A DNA stretch of 64,000 bases from Lysobacter antibioticus HS124 (GTDB lineage Bacteria; Pseudomonadota; Gammaproteobacteria; Xanthomonadales; Xanthomonadaceae). This document shows positions 22,728 through 31,468 of the stretch, piece after piece. The DNA is taken from NCBI RefSeq assembly GCF_000336385.2, contig NZ_HG424460.1, forward strand, positions 1 through 64,000, in the 5' to 3' direction. The stretch's first letter is position 1; every line of letters begins with the position of its first letter. The translations under genes and the position numbers were made by a program. The notes beneath the pieces are model-generated. The model was not told the origin of the DNA. It ran no database searches and worked only from the letters and a program-made list of their open reading frames with translations.

Positions 22728-22745
22728 GCCCCGAAAGGGGCTTTT
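22728..22745 (+). terminator. Intra-operon terminator/attenuator before the tail tube gene
   Basis: A perfect GCCCC-GAAA-GGGGC hairpin (22728-22741) followed by TTTT. It lies between the tail terminator and tail tube genes. A GNRA-like loop adds stability. It may also mark mRNA processing that lets the tube gene be made at a different level. Confidence 0.6.
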
Positions 22746-22767
22746 CTTTGACCAGAGGAACCCTGAA

Positions 22768-23271
22768 ATGACCATCGGAACGCTTCGAACCCAGGGCACC
22801 GAGCTGTTCTTCGTCGACTCGCTGTCGTCCAGCGTTGCGGCGGTCATCAAGCTCGCCTGTCCCACCGGCATCACCGGTCTCGGCGGTGCCGCCGACCAGC
22901 TCGAGGACACGTGCCTCGACAACATCGACGACAAGACCTACAAGCGCGGCCTCGGCAATCCGGGCCAAGTCTCGGTGCCGTTCAACTTCATCCCGTCCAA
23001 CTCCTCGCACCAGGTCCTGTTCGACCTGAAGGAATCCGGCGATGTGATCCAGTGGCTGATCGGCCTCAGCGACGGGACTGCCGATCCCACGCTCGACAGC
23101 AACGACAACATCGTGCCGCCGCCGGCGCCGCAGCGTACCTCGCTGGGGTTCGATGCCTACATCGCCGACGTCAACATCGACATCGCAACCAACGAGATCG
23201 TGCGCGGAACGCTCACGCTGCAGCGCAGCGGCCCCGTCCGCACCTACTGGAACGGGCCGATCCCGACCTGA
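22768..23271 (+). CDS. Major tail tube protein
   Basis: Encodes 167 residues, beta-rich. It starts MTIGTLRTQGTELFFVDS and contains the tube-protein features TGITGLGGAADQLEDTCLD and GQVSVPFNFIPSNSSHQVLFDL. It polymerises around the tape measure protein. It is preceded by an intra-operon hairpin and followed by the chaperone genes. Confidence 0.85.
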   Translation: MTIGTLRTQGTELFFVDSLSSSVAAVIKLACPTGITGLGGAADQLEDTCLDNIDDKTYKRGLGNPGQVSVPFNFIPSNSSHQVLFDLKESGDVIQWLIGLSDGTADPTLDSNDNIVPPPAPQRTSLGFDAYIADVNIDIATNEIVRGTLTLQRSGPVRTYWNGPIPT

Positions 23272-23321
23272 CCACCACGGCCGGCTCTGCCACGGCATCC
23301 GGCCCATTCGCAGGAATCCAA

Positions 23322-23657
23322 ATGAGCCTCCCCGATTCATTCTTCGTTTCTCCCGGAGTGCAGGCCCGCCAAGTCAAGTTGGCCGATGGCTCCAGCCATA
23401 CGATCCACTTCAAGCAGCTGCCTGCGGTCGATTTCCTTGCTGTCATGGATGCAACTGACGCAAGTACCTCAGAGGCAAGGAACCGCGGAATCGCGATGCT
23501 GCTCGTAAAGGGTGTGTGCAACGCGGACGGTTCCCAGGCTATGACGATTGATCAAGCGATGAAGCTTAGGGCTGGCCCGATGCGATCGCTCTACGATGCC
23601 TTGATGGAAGTCAACGGCGTTAGCGATGAAGCTCGCGAGAAAGCGGGAAACGACTAG
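23322..23657 (+). CDS. Tail assembly chaperone G
   Basis: Encodes 111 residues beginning MSLPDSFFVSPGVQARQVKL. Size and position (between tube and tape measure) match lambda gpG. Near the 3' end is the in-frame slippery heptamer GGGAAAC (23645-23651), two codons before the stop. A fraction of ribosomes should shift -1 and make GT. Confidence 0.82.
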   Translation: MSLPDSFFVSPGVQARQVKLADGSSHTIHFKQLPAVDFLAVMDATDASTSEARNRGIAMLLVKGVCNADGSQAMTIDQAMKLRAGPMRSLYDALMEVNGVSDEAREKAGND

Positions 23658-23974
23658 CCGCCAAGGGACGAGACTGGGCATGGTTCCAGCTGGCCCTCGC
23701 ACTCGGAGGCCGAACGGTCTCCGAGTGGCAAGCGTGCATGACGCATCGGGAGTTCGAGGAGTGGGTCGTGTTCATGCGGCTCTATCCGTTCGACGACTTC
23801 CATCGATTCCATAGACCTGCGGCTCTAGTCGCTCAGGCCATGGGGGGCGGATCGATGAGGGACAAGCTCGAGTTCTTGCAGCCCACGCCGCCTGATCCGG
23901 CCCTCGCCGGCTACTCCAGCGCAGACGCCCGAACCTTGGCGGCGTTTGGCATTACTCCACCGAAGAGGCATTGA
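23322..23974 (+). CDS. Tail assembly chaperone GT, -1 frameshift fusion
   Basis: The -1 frame is open from 23630 to 23974 and contains convincing coding sequence upstream of its first ATG (23738): AWFQLALALGGRTVSEWQAC, then MTHREFEEWVVFMRLYPFDDF. Slipping at GGGAAAC joins the first 110 codons of G to 107 residues of T. The product is about 217 residues, as in lambda GT, which escorts the tape measure protein. Confidence 0.82.
23645..23651 (+). promoter_or_regulatory. Programmed -1 frameshift site GGGAAAC
   Basis: The heptamer fits X XXY YYZ in the G reading frame (gcG GGA AAC gac tag). The lambda site is GGGAAAG. The zero-frame stop TAG (23655-23657) follows after one codon. Confidence 0.85.
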
Positions 23975-23975
23975 G

Positions 23976-26372
23976 ATGGCTACGGCCGGCAGTATTGTCG
24001 TTGATCTGCTGATGCGTACGGGGTCGTTCATTACCGATTCCGCGCGCGCCGAAAAGCAGATGAAGCAGCTGGAGAAAGCTGCGCACTCACTAGGTCGTTC
24101 TATTGGGTCGTCAATAACCAGCAATCTAGCTGGAATGGCTGCTGGATTCCTGTCGCTACAGGCTGGCCTACAATTCTTTAAGGGGGTCATCGACCAAGCT
24201 GACAAGATCGACGAGATGTCAGCAAAGCTGAAAATATCGACAGAAATGCTATCCGGACTGGGTTATGCCGCAAAACTGTCCGGGACTGATCTCGAAACGC
24301 TTGACGGCGCCATCGTCAAGATCTCTCGCAACATGGCTGAAGCGCTGGATAAGAACAGTAAGTCGGCAGCCTTGTTCAAGGCCCTTGGTATCAGTGTCAC
24401 GGATGCTGCTGGAAAGTTGAGGTCAGTAGATGCAGTACTTCCAGAGATAGCGGACAGATTCGCGGCGCTGAACAATCAGACGCTTGAAACATCGTTGGCG
24501 ATGGAACTGGCCGGGCGTTCTGGCGCTGATCTTCTAGAATTCTTCAATCGCGGAAGCCAAGGGCTTCGTAGCCTGAGGGAAGAAGCTGCAAGCATCGGTG
24601 CAATCATTTCACCCGAGGAGGCGGAACGTGCCGCTGCGTTCAAAGATGAACTGGACCGATTGGTTTCTTTGATACAGGGTGCTGGGCGTAGGATCGCCTC
24701 GGAATTTCTTCCCCAGTTGGAAAAGCTCGCGATAGCCACGGAAGACTGGATCAAAGACGGAGACAAGGCTGCGGAGCTTGCCGATAACATTGGCCGCACC
24801 TTTGAGTTCACTGCGGGCGCCGCAAAGCTGTTTGGGGGTGCCCTGGATTTGATTGGCGATAAAATAGAGGGTTTGTCTGAAGGGCTATATGGGCTGAACA
24901 TCGCGGCTCGAGGTGTCTTTTCTCTTGATTTTGGAAAGGTCCGGGAAGGACTTATTGTAGCTGGGGAAGGAGCTAGGCTGAATCTATTCGGTGATAACAA
25001 GAAGAATGACAAGAAGATCAGAGATCCAAGAATCGTATTTGCTGGATCTGGTAAGGAGCCGCCGAACTTCTTCGCCAAGGATGTCGGCCAGGTAATGGCT
25101 GAAGGCGAAGTAAAGGCGCTAAACGACAGAATACAGAAGTTGCTGAGTGGTGATGGCAAGGCGCCGAAGGGTGGTAAAGGGAAAGACCCTGCCGCTGAGA
25201 TGGCTCGTCAAGCAAGGGCTTTGAAAGAGATGCAGCGCGCCGCTGACCAATGGGCCGCTGAACTTGATGGTCGTTCAAACCCAGCATTGGAGAACTACAA
25301 GAAACGACTTGATGAAATCACCGACTCGGCTGAGAAGTTCAAGGAAGACGGTCTTTCCACTGGAAAGATCGAGGAGTTCTCCACGAAGATGAAGGGTTTA
25401 GCGGAGGCGCTGAAGCTCAAGGAGCTATCTGATCTCCAGAAGCAGTTTGAATTTGACACAAGGGCGATTGCAGCTTCGGTTACTGGCGTCGTGAGCCCAG
25501 CGTTAGTCAAGTATGAAGAGGATCTGCGTGCCATCGACAAGCAACTGAATGATGGTGTCGTAACTCAGGAGCAGTACCAGAAGCGGTTGGAGGCGATCAC
25601 CGCCGAGCGTCATCAAAACGCCACCCAGATGTTCAAGGACTACCAGTTCGAGATCGATCTGCTCGGCCAGACCCGCGAGGCACAAGAGCTTCTGAATGCA
25701 GTCCGGTATCTCGGTGCTGATGCTGCAACGGCACAAGGCGAGGCAGCGATCGCGGCTCTGAAGGAGTACCAGGACCTACGGAAGTTGATCGACGATCAGG
25801 TCACGGCTATGGATGGGCTACGTGACGCATCCCGAGGGTTTTTCCATGACCTGAAGGAGGGCGAAGGCATCCTCGACTCGCTGAAGAATGCAGCAGACCG
25901 GTTCGCGGACGTCCTGTTCGATCTGGCCGCAAACAACGTGGTCGAGCGCATCTTCGGCCAGCAGGGTAGTGCTGGTGGCGGGAGCGCCGGTTGGCTTGGA
26001 AAGATCGTCGGCTTGTTCACTGGTGGCGGCGGCGGTGGGGCTTCTGCCGCGCCGTCGGCATCGTTCGCGGGTTCCTTTGGGAACAATTTCGGCTGGCTGT
26101 TCGGCGGGGGCAAGGCTGGCGGCGGCGATGTATTCGGTGATCGGGCCTACTTGGTCGGCGAGATGGGGCCGGAACTGTTCGTGCCCCGAACTGCCGGCTC
26201 CGTGCTGCCTGCCGATATGACGCGCACGGCTCTTCGGCAAGGGAGTGATTCCAGCAATACGGTGAATCAGACCTTCATCACCACCGGCGACAACTCCAGG
26301 CGGACTGCCCAGCAGCAGGCATACCAGGCAGGGGCGGCTGCTCGTCGTGCAATGTCGAGGAACGGACGCTGA
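23976..26372 (+). CDS. Tail tape measure protein
   Basis: Encodes 798 residues from ATG 23976. Long helical stretches dominate (ARAEKQMKQLEKAAHSLGRSI, then LEQ-rich coiled coils). A hydrophobic segment lies near residues 50-65. The C-terminus is Gly/Ser-rich (GGGGGGASAAPSASFAG) with YLVGEMGPELFVPR, the usual end of lambda-like tape measures. Length sets tail length: by the common rule of about 1.5 A per residue, roughly 120 nm. The first 1.4 kb is more AT-rich than its neighbours. Confidence 0.9.
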   Translation: MATAGSIVVDLLMRTGSFITDSARAEKQMKQLEKAAHSLGRSIGSSITSNLAGMAAGFLSLQAGLQFFKGVIDQADKIDEMSAKLKISTEMLSGLGYAAKLSGTDLETLDGAIVKISRNMAEALDKNSKSAALFKALGISVTDAAGKLRSVDAVLPEIADRFAALNNQTLETSLAMELAGRSGADLLEFFNRGSQGLRSLREEAASIGAIISPEEAERAAAFKDELDRLVSLIQGAGRRIASEFLPQLEKLAIATEDWIKDGDKAAELADNIGRTFEFTAGAAKLFGGALDLIGDKIEGLSEGLYGLNIAARGVFSLDFGKVREGLIVAGEGARLNLFGDNKKNDKKIRDPRIVFAGSGKEPPNFFAKDVGQVMAEGEVKALNDRIQKLLSGDGKAPKGGKGKDPAAEMARQARALKEMQRAADQWAAELDGRSNPALENYKKRLDEITDSAEKFKEDGLSTGKIEEFSTKMKGLAEALKLKELSDLQKQFEFDTRAIAASVTGVVSPALVKYEEDLRAIDKQLNDGVVTQEQYQKRLEAITAERHQNATQMFKDYQFEIDLLGQTREAQELLNAVRYLGADAATAQGEAAIAALKEYQDLRKLIDDQVTAMDGLRDASRGFFHDLKEGEGILDSLKNAADRFADVLFDLAANNVVERIFGQQGSAGGGSAGWLGKIVGLFTGGGGGGASAAPSASFAGSFGNNFGWLFGGGKAGGGDVFGDRAYLVGEMGPELFVPRTAGSVLPADMTRTALRQGSDSSNTVNQTFITTGDNSRRTAQQQAYQAGAAARRAMSRNGR

Positions 26373-26956
26373 TGGCCTTCATCAACTCAAGACTGTCGAG
26401 CTGTGTGGCGTATGGATTCAGTGGCGGCCCGGAGTACTCGACCTTAGTCGTCCCGCTGGACAACGGCCGCGAGCAGCGAAACCGCCAGTGGCTGTACCCG
26501 CTGCACCGGTACTCAGCCCAGTTCCTGCACCTTGCGAAAGACGCCCAGGCCGAGATCATCGCGGTGTTTCACGCTGCGGTCGGCCGGTTGTACGCATTTC
26601 GTTTCAAGGACTGGAACGACTACACGGCTGTCGCGGAACCGATCGCGCCTGCTATTGGGACATCCCAGCCAGTCCAACTGGTGAAGACCTACGTCTTCGG
26701 CGCTGCGGCCACGACACGGCTGATCCAGGCTCCTGTCGGTGGGGTTGTGGTCAAGCGCAACGGGGTGGCTGTGGCTGGTACTCTGGATACGACCACCGGG
26801 CTGTTCACGCCTTCATCGCCGTGGACGTCGGGGGCGTACACCTGGGACGGGGAGTTTGACGTCTGGGTGCGGTTCGCATCTGACCACAATGCTTTCGCGA
26901 TTGGCGGCCCTAATGCCAGCACCTCGGACATTGAACTGGTCGAGGTGCGGCTGTGA
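26372..26956 (+). CDS. Distal tail protein (DUF2460-like)
   Basis: Encodes 194 residues. It matches the DUF2460 style of proteins: F..GPEYSTLVVPLDNGREQRNRQW, VFHAAVGRLYAFRFKDWNDY, and FDVWVRFASDHN. In phages and gene transfer agents this protein forms the baseplate hub just below the tube. One-base overlap with the tape measure gene (TGATG). Confidence 0.85.
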   Translation: MAFINSRLSSCVAYGFSGGPEYSTLVVPLDNGREQRNRQWLYPLHRYSAQFLHLAKDAQAEIIAVFHAAVGRLYAFRFKDWNDYTAVAEPIAPAIGTSQPVQLVKTYVFGAAATTRLIQAPVGGVVVKRNGVAVAGTLDTTTGLFTPSSPWTSGAYTWDGEFDVWVRFASDHNAFAIGGPNASTSDIELVEVRL

Positions 26957-27867
26957 AGTCGATCCCGGTAGCCCTCAAGAGTCACCTGGCACTTCCTGCG
27001 ACATCGTGGACGCTGCTGCTGAAAGTCGTTTGCAAAGACGGCACGGTGCTCGGGTTCACTCGTCTGGATGCCGCGCTTACGTACGACGATGGCGGTGGTG
27101 CAATCACCTATAGCCCGGACCAGGGGTTCACTCCGGCCCGTTTGCAGGCCGCTGCTGACCTCGGTGTCGACAATACCGAGCTGCAGGGGTGGTACTCAGC
27201 GGGCGGGGTCACCGAGCAGCGGATCAGGGCAGGCCTCCTGGACAAGGCCGAGGTCTGGATCTATCGGGTCAACTTCATGGACCTCTCGCAGGGCCACGAG
27301 GTCTGGGGATACGGAACCCTGGGCGAGACTCGGTTCGTCGAGACGGGTTGGGTTACCGAGTTTCGGAGCCTGAAGCAGCAGCTGAAGCAGCCGCTGTGCC
27401 AACTGATATCGCTGACTTGTCGGGCTCGGTTCGGCTCGAAGCCGATAGGAACGCCAGGGGCGGAAATCACGGAGCGCAAGCCTTGCAACAAGGACATGGT
27501 TTGGCATGCCGGAACTGTTACGTCGGTAGGGATCGACCCTCGGAAGACGTTCACAGACTCCGCCAGAACCGAGGCGGACGGGTTCTTTGAGCCCGGGGTG
27601 ATTCGTTGGCTGACCGGCGCCAACGCGGGCGCCCAGATCGAGGTCTACACCTTCGCGGCCGATCAGTTCACGCTGATCTTGCCGATGCCGTATCCGGTTG
27701 CGCCGGGTGACACCTACGAGGTCCGTCAAGACTGCGACCACACCTTCGCCATGTGCAAGGACCGGCACGCCAATACCCTGCATTTCCGCGGTGAACACCT
27801 GACGCCGGTGCAGGACGCAGACTCGATCATGGTCCCAGGCGCGAACATCTCTCAGGTGGGCGGATGA
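26953..27867 (+). CDS. Tail tip protein, DUF2163 / BR0599 family
   Basis: Encodes 304 residues. The N-terminal two thirds fit DUF2163 (LLLKVVCKDGTVLGFTRLD..., VDNTELQGW), and the C-terminal end fits BR0599 (GDTYEVRQDCDHTFAMCKDRHANTLHFRGE). Conserved Cys residues suggest a metal or disulphide. Part of the tip assembly between DUF2460 and the NlpC protein. Confidence 0.85.
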   Translation: MKSIPVALKSHLALPATSWTLLLKVVCKDGTVLGFTRLDAALTYDDGGGAITYSPDQGFTPARLQAAADLGVDNTELQGWYSAGGVTEQRIRAGLLDKAEVWIYRVNFMDLSQGHEVWGYGTLGETRFVETGWVTEFRSLKQQLKQPLCQLISLTCRARFGSKPIGTPGAEITERKPCNKDMVWHAGTVTSVGIDPRKTFTDSARTEADGFFEPGVIRWLTGANAGAQIEVYTFAADQFTLILPMPYPVAPGDTYEVRQDCDHTFAMCKDRHANTLHFRGEHLTPVQDADSIMVPGANISQVGG

Positions 27868-28268
27868 AGCCGCTACACGAATCCGCCAGGGGCTACCTGG
27901 GCACCCCATTTCGCCACCAAGGCCGCTCCCGTAGCGGCCTTGATTGTGTGGGGCTGGTGGTCGTGGCCTTGGTGGATGCCGGGCGGCCCGTGCAGGACGT
28001 CACGGACTACGGACGGGACCCGCACGACGGGCTGCTAGAGGCGAATCTGGTCAGAGAGTTCGGGCCGTCCTTGGGACGGTTCGACCTTCATCCAGGGGAC
28101 GTTGTAGCGATCGCCTACGCGAGAGCGACCCGCCATGTCGGGATCGTTGGCGACTACCCGTTTGGCGGTCTCTCGTTGATCCATACCGACCAGATGGTCG
28201 GGCGGGTTACTGAACACCGCCTCGATTCGAAGTGGCATAGCCGCATAACTGGAGCCTGGCGCCCGTGA
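27864..28268 (+). CDS. Tail tip NlpC/P60 peptidase
   Basis: Encodes 134 residues of a C40-family peptidase. The catalytic Cys is in GLDCVGLVV, the His in ATRHVGIVG, and a third polar residue follows in SLIHTDQM. It probably opens peptidoglycan locally during DNA entry. Its gene overlaps those of the DUF2163 protein and the hub by 4 nt. Confidence 0.88.
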   Translation: MKPLHESARGYLGTPFRHQGRSRSGLDCVGLVVVALVDAGRPVQDVTDYGRDPHDGLLEANLVREFGPSLGRFDLHPGDVVAIAYARATRHVGIVGDYPFGGLSLIHTDQMVGRVTEHRLDSKWHSRITGAWRP

Positions 28269-31200
28269 GTGGATCTACGATTGGTGGCGTAGTCGGCGCA
28301 TTCGTCGGCTTCTTCGTAGGCGCGCCGCAGCTCGGATTCATGATCGGCTCCGCGCTGGGCGGTTACATCGCCCCGGACAAGGTATACGGCCCCAGGCTTA
28401 CCGATGCGCAGACCCAGACCAGCCAAGTAGGCGTTCCGCTAGCCTTTGGCTACGGGACCTTCGCCTGCAAGGGAACGATCATTTGGGCGGACAAACGCAA
28501 GGAGCGCAAGAAGAAGAAGCGGGCCGGCAAGGGTGGTGGCCCTACCCAGGTGACGTACACCTATTCCCGCAGCTACGCGATCGCGATTTGCGAGGGGTCG
28601 ATCAAGGCGATTCGGACGATCAAGCGAAACGGCAAGGTCGTCTATGAGGCAAGCGCGAATGCGGCCGGCGAGTACACTGGAGACACCTCCGGCCTCACCG
28701 CTGCATCCCGCAAGTTTTTACAGAAATGCAAGATCTACTTGGGAGATGAGACGCAGTTGCCGGACCCCACGATCGAGGCGGTAGAAGGTGTCGGCAATGT
28801 CGCCCCATTCCGCGGGACGGCCTATGTAGTCATCAAGGATGATGACCTGACTGACTTGGCTGGTGCTGTGCCGCAGTACGAGTTTGTGGTGGTCATGGAC
28901 GGGGAGGACGGTGAAACAGAGGGCGAGTACGAGGCGCCAGGCTTCGGACTTGGTGGCATGTTCCCGTGGAAGACTGGTTCAGTAGGACAGCGAGAGCCGC
29001 GGCGACCCTATATCACGTACCAGTACGGGAATGGCAACACTGACACTTGGTTCGATACCCTGGAAGAGGCGCTTCAGGACATTGCCGATTACACAGGATA
29101 CAGCTCGATCAGTGGATACACGCTTCGGGGGTGGTCCAGGCAGCTGCAGTTTACCGACTCCAATTGGTACGGCCCTCAGTTTGCTACCAATGGGACTTGG
29201 AATCCTGCGGTAAACGATCCAAACAAGATACTAGGGGTAACTCCCGCTGGCGCAGCGAGACTGAGTCTAACCTTCAGTCGATACTCGTACGGTTCTGAGC
29301 ATCCATACTCGGTTGATAGTTCTGCCACACTTGAGGCCACCAAGGGTGGGTGGTATCCACACAATATCTCAAACACTGGGTCTGCGGTCTGGGTTCCAGT
29401 TGGGATGGCCCCATCTGGCTATAACAGAACTACCAGCTTCGGCCCTGGGCAACCGGTATATGCGGTGTATCACGACGTCATTGTCGCGGTTCGTGCAGTT
29501 CCAACATGCGAAGGGAATACCCCAGAGGCCACTCCTGTTCCGGATGCGCCAGGCTACTACGTATTTGCGGATGGGTCGGTGGTGTTTCACGGTGAATGCA
29601 CGGATCTCGCTGGTACTTACAAGCAGCTGGGAAGGGCCATTATCGGAAGTGGAGGTCCTTACAGCTCTCTTCCGCAGGGGCCTGTATTGGACCCCTCAGA
29701 TCCCAACTACAGCAACATGTCATTCTGGCAGAGCGCATACAATGCGGCTGTCGCAGCAGGGAAGATTCAATCTGGCTGGGTCTATTCGTCTGGTGGGTCC
29801 ACGTCTGCGGGGTTCTATCCGCAGCTCGTGACGACCGCATGCCAGTGCGAGTCGCCGCTTCAGACCGTGGCGCGTAATCGAGTCTCCTTGTCCAGCATCG
29901 TCGCAGACTTATGCTTGCGGTCTGGAATTCCGGCCTCTCGCTTTGACGTCAGCCAGCTGGTCGACATGGTGGACGGGTTCGTGGTAGCCACGATCGGTGG
30001 CGCCGACTCCTTCATCGAGCCGCTGTCGCAGGCCTACTTCTTCGATGCTGCTGAATGGGATGCGAAACTCCGTTTCATCAAGCGCGGTGGAGCTTCGGTA
30101 TTCAACCTGACCGCCGATGACTTGGCAGAGCGCGATGGAGACTCAATCGAAGAGACTCGCGTTCAAGAAGTCGAGTTGCTCCGGAAGACAACGGTCGCTT
30201 ACGTCGATCCAGTGGCTGGCTTTTCGCCGGCAACACAGGTCGCTCAGAGGCGTGCCGCGACAGTAGCCGCACAGGGGGAGAGTGCGATTGAGCTGCCGGT
30301 CGCAATGACGGCGTCAGATGCCGCAAAGGTCGTAGACAAGCGGATCAAGGTAGCCTGGGGCGAGCCCTCAAAGTTCAAGTATGAGCTGCCGTACAGATTC
30401 AGCTACATCACGCCGACGGATACCGGATACATCACTGACAAGGCAGGCCTGGTCCATCGAGTTAGGGTGATGGAGTCCGAGGAGGACAGTGGAAAGTTGG
30501 TGGTTGAGAGCTCTCAGGATGAGCAATCAGCCTACGTCTCCAACGCGGCCGGAATTGAGCCGACGCCGCCGGAGGTGACGAACCCCGGTGTCATTGGCGG
30601 AACGCTTCTGGAACTTCTGAACATCGCGGTCCTGCGTGATGAGCACGATCAGTTGGGTATCTATGTGGCCGCGGCGGGCCAGCTGCCTGGCTGGCGCGGC
30701 GCCGACGTCCAGATCAGCACGAATGGTGGCGCGAATTGGGACTCCTTCGTGGAGATCACGGAAGCTGCAACGATCGGTTACACCCTTACGGCGTTGGCCG
30801 CAACCGTGGCGGACTATCCGGCGGAGCAAACCATCGACGTGTTCCTGCCGGACGCTCCTGAGTCCGTGGACTACACGACACTGCTCAGGTTCTACAACCG
30901 TGCGGTGATAGGGGATGAGATCATCCAGTACCAGACGGTTACAGACCTAGGTTCCAACAACTACCGGCTGTCAGGACTGATTCGAAACCGCTACGACTCG
31001 ATTCCAACCGCTCACGCGGCTGGCGTTCGGTTTGTCCTGTTGGACTCGTCGGTGGTCTTCGTCCAGGCGCAGCAATGGATGCTAGGTCAGACATTGCAAT
31101 TCCGCGCTGTTTCGTTCGGGACGTCTGAGGACGCATACCAGGGGCAGCCCTATACCTTCGCAACTGCAGCCAGTCAGACCGAGTGGAAGCCCACGATGGT

Positions 31201-31468
31201 AAGGGCGCAGGACATAGGGGCGGACATTGTTGTGACGTGGCTTGGGCGTGGACGGCTTGGAACTCCTTCGAATGCCTACCACTCACAGCACTTCCGCGGC
31301 TACCGGGTTACCTACACAAACGGTTCTAACGTCGTGACTCACGACGTTACCGGGACCACCGACACGCTCGTAGGAGGCGCCAGTCTCCCGGGTGTAGTGA
31401 CGATCACCATTGCCGGTCTCAACGCCATTACTGGGCCAGGCACGCCAAGCGAGAGTATCAGCGCATGA
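28265..31468 (+). CDS. Large tail tip / host-specificity hub protein
   Basis: Encodes 1,067 residues from GTG 28265. The N-terminus has Gly-rich hydrophobic repeats (GAFVGFFVGAPQLGFMIGSALGGYI) and ADAQTQTS-like pattern shared by phage tip proteins. The middle third (about residues 235-540) is Ser/Tyr/Gly-rich and more AT-rich, and looks like an inserted domain. From about 540 the Phage-tail_3-like part follows (VARNRVSLSSIVADLCLRSGIPASRFD), then fibronectin-like beta domains. It probably forms the central fibre and determines host range with the next gene. Confidence 0.82.
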   Translation: MSGSTIGGVVGAFVGFFVGAPQLGFMIGSALGGYIAPDKVYGPRLTDAQTQTSQVGVPLAFGYGTFACKGTIIWADKRKERKKKKRAGKGGGPTQVTYTYSRSYAIAICEGSIKAIRTIKRNGKVVYEASANAAGEYTGDTSGLTAASRKFLQKCKIYLGDETQLPDPTIEAVEGVGNVAPFRGTAYVVIKDDDLTDLAGAVPQYEFVVVMDGEDGETEGEYEAPGFGLGGMFPWKTGSVGQREPRRPYITYQYGNGNTDTWFDTLEEALQDIADYTGYSSISGYTLRGWSRQLQFTDSNWYGPQFATNGTWNPAVNDPNKILGVTPAGAARLSLTFSRYSYGSEHPYSVDSSATLEATKGGWYPHNISNTGSAVWVPVGMAPSGYNRTTSFGPGQPVYAVYHDVIVAVRAVPTCEGNTPEATPVPDAPGYYVFADGSVVFHGECTDLAGTYKQLGRAIIGSGGPYSSLPQGPVLDPSDPNYSNMSFWQSAYNAAVAAGKIQSGWVYSSGGSTSAGFYPQLVTTACQCESPLQTVARNRVSLSSIVADLCLRSGIPASRFDVSQLVDMVDGFVVATIGGADSFIEPLSQAYFFDAAEWDAKLRFIKRGGASVFNLTADDLAERDGDSIEETRVQEVELLRKTTVAYVDPVAGFSPATQVAQRRAATVAAQGESAIELPVAMTASDAAKVVDKRIKVAWGEPSKFKYELPYRFSYITPTDTGYITDKAGLVHRVRVMESEEDSGKLVVESSQDEQSAYVSNAAGIEPTPPEVTNPGVIGGTLLELLNIAVLRDEHDQLGIYVAAAGQLPGWRGADVQISTNGGANWDSFVEITEAATIGYTLTALAATVADYPAEQTIDVFLPDAPESVDYTTLLRFYNRAVIGDEIIQYQTVTDLGSNNYRLSGLIRNRYDSIPTAHAAGVRFVLLDSSVVFVQAQQWMLGQTLQFRAVSFGTSEDAYQGQPYTFATAASQTEWKPTMVRAQDIGADIVVTWLGRGRLGTPSNAYHSQHFRGYRVTYTNGSNVVTHDVTGTTDTLVGGASLPGVVTITIAGLNAITGPGTPSESISA

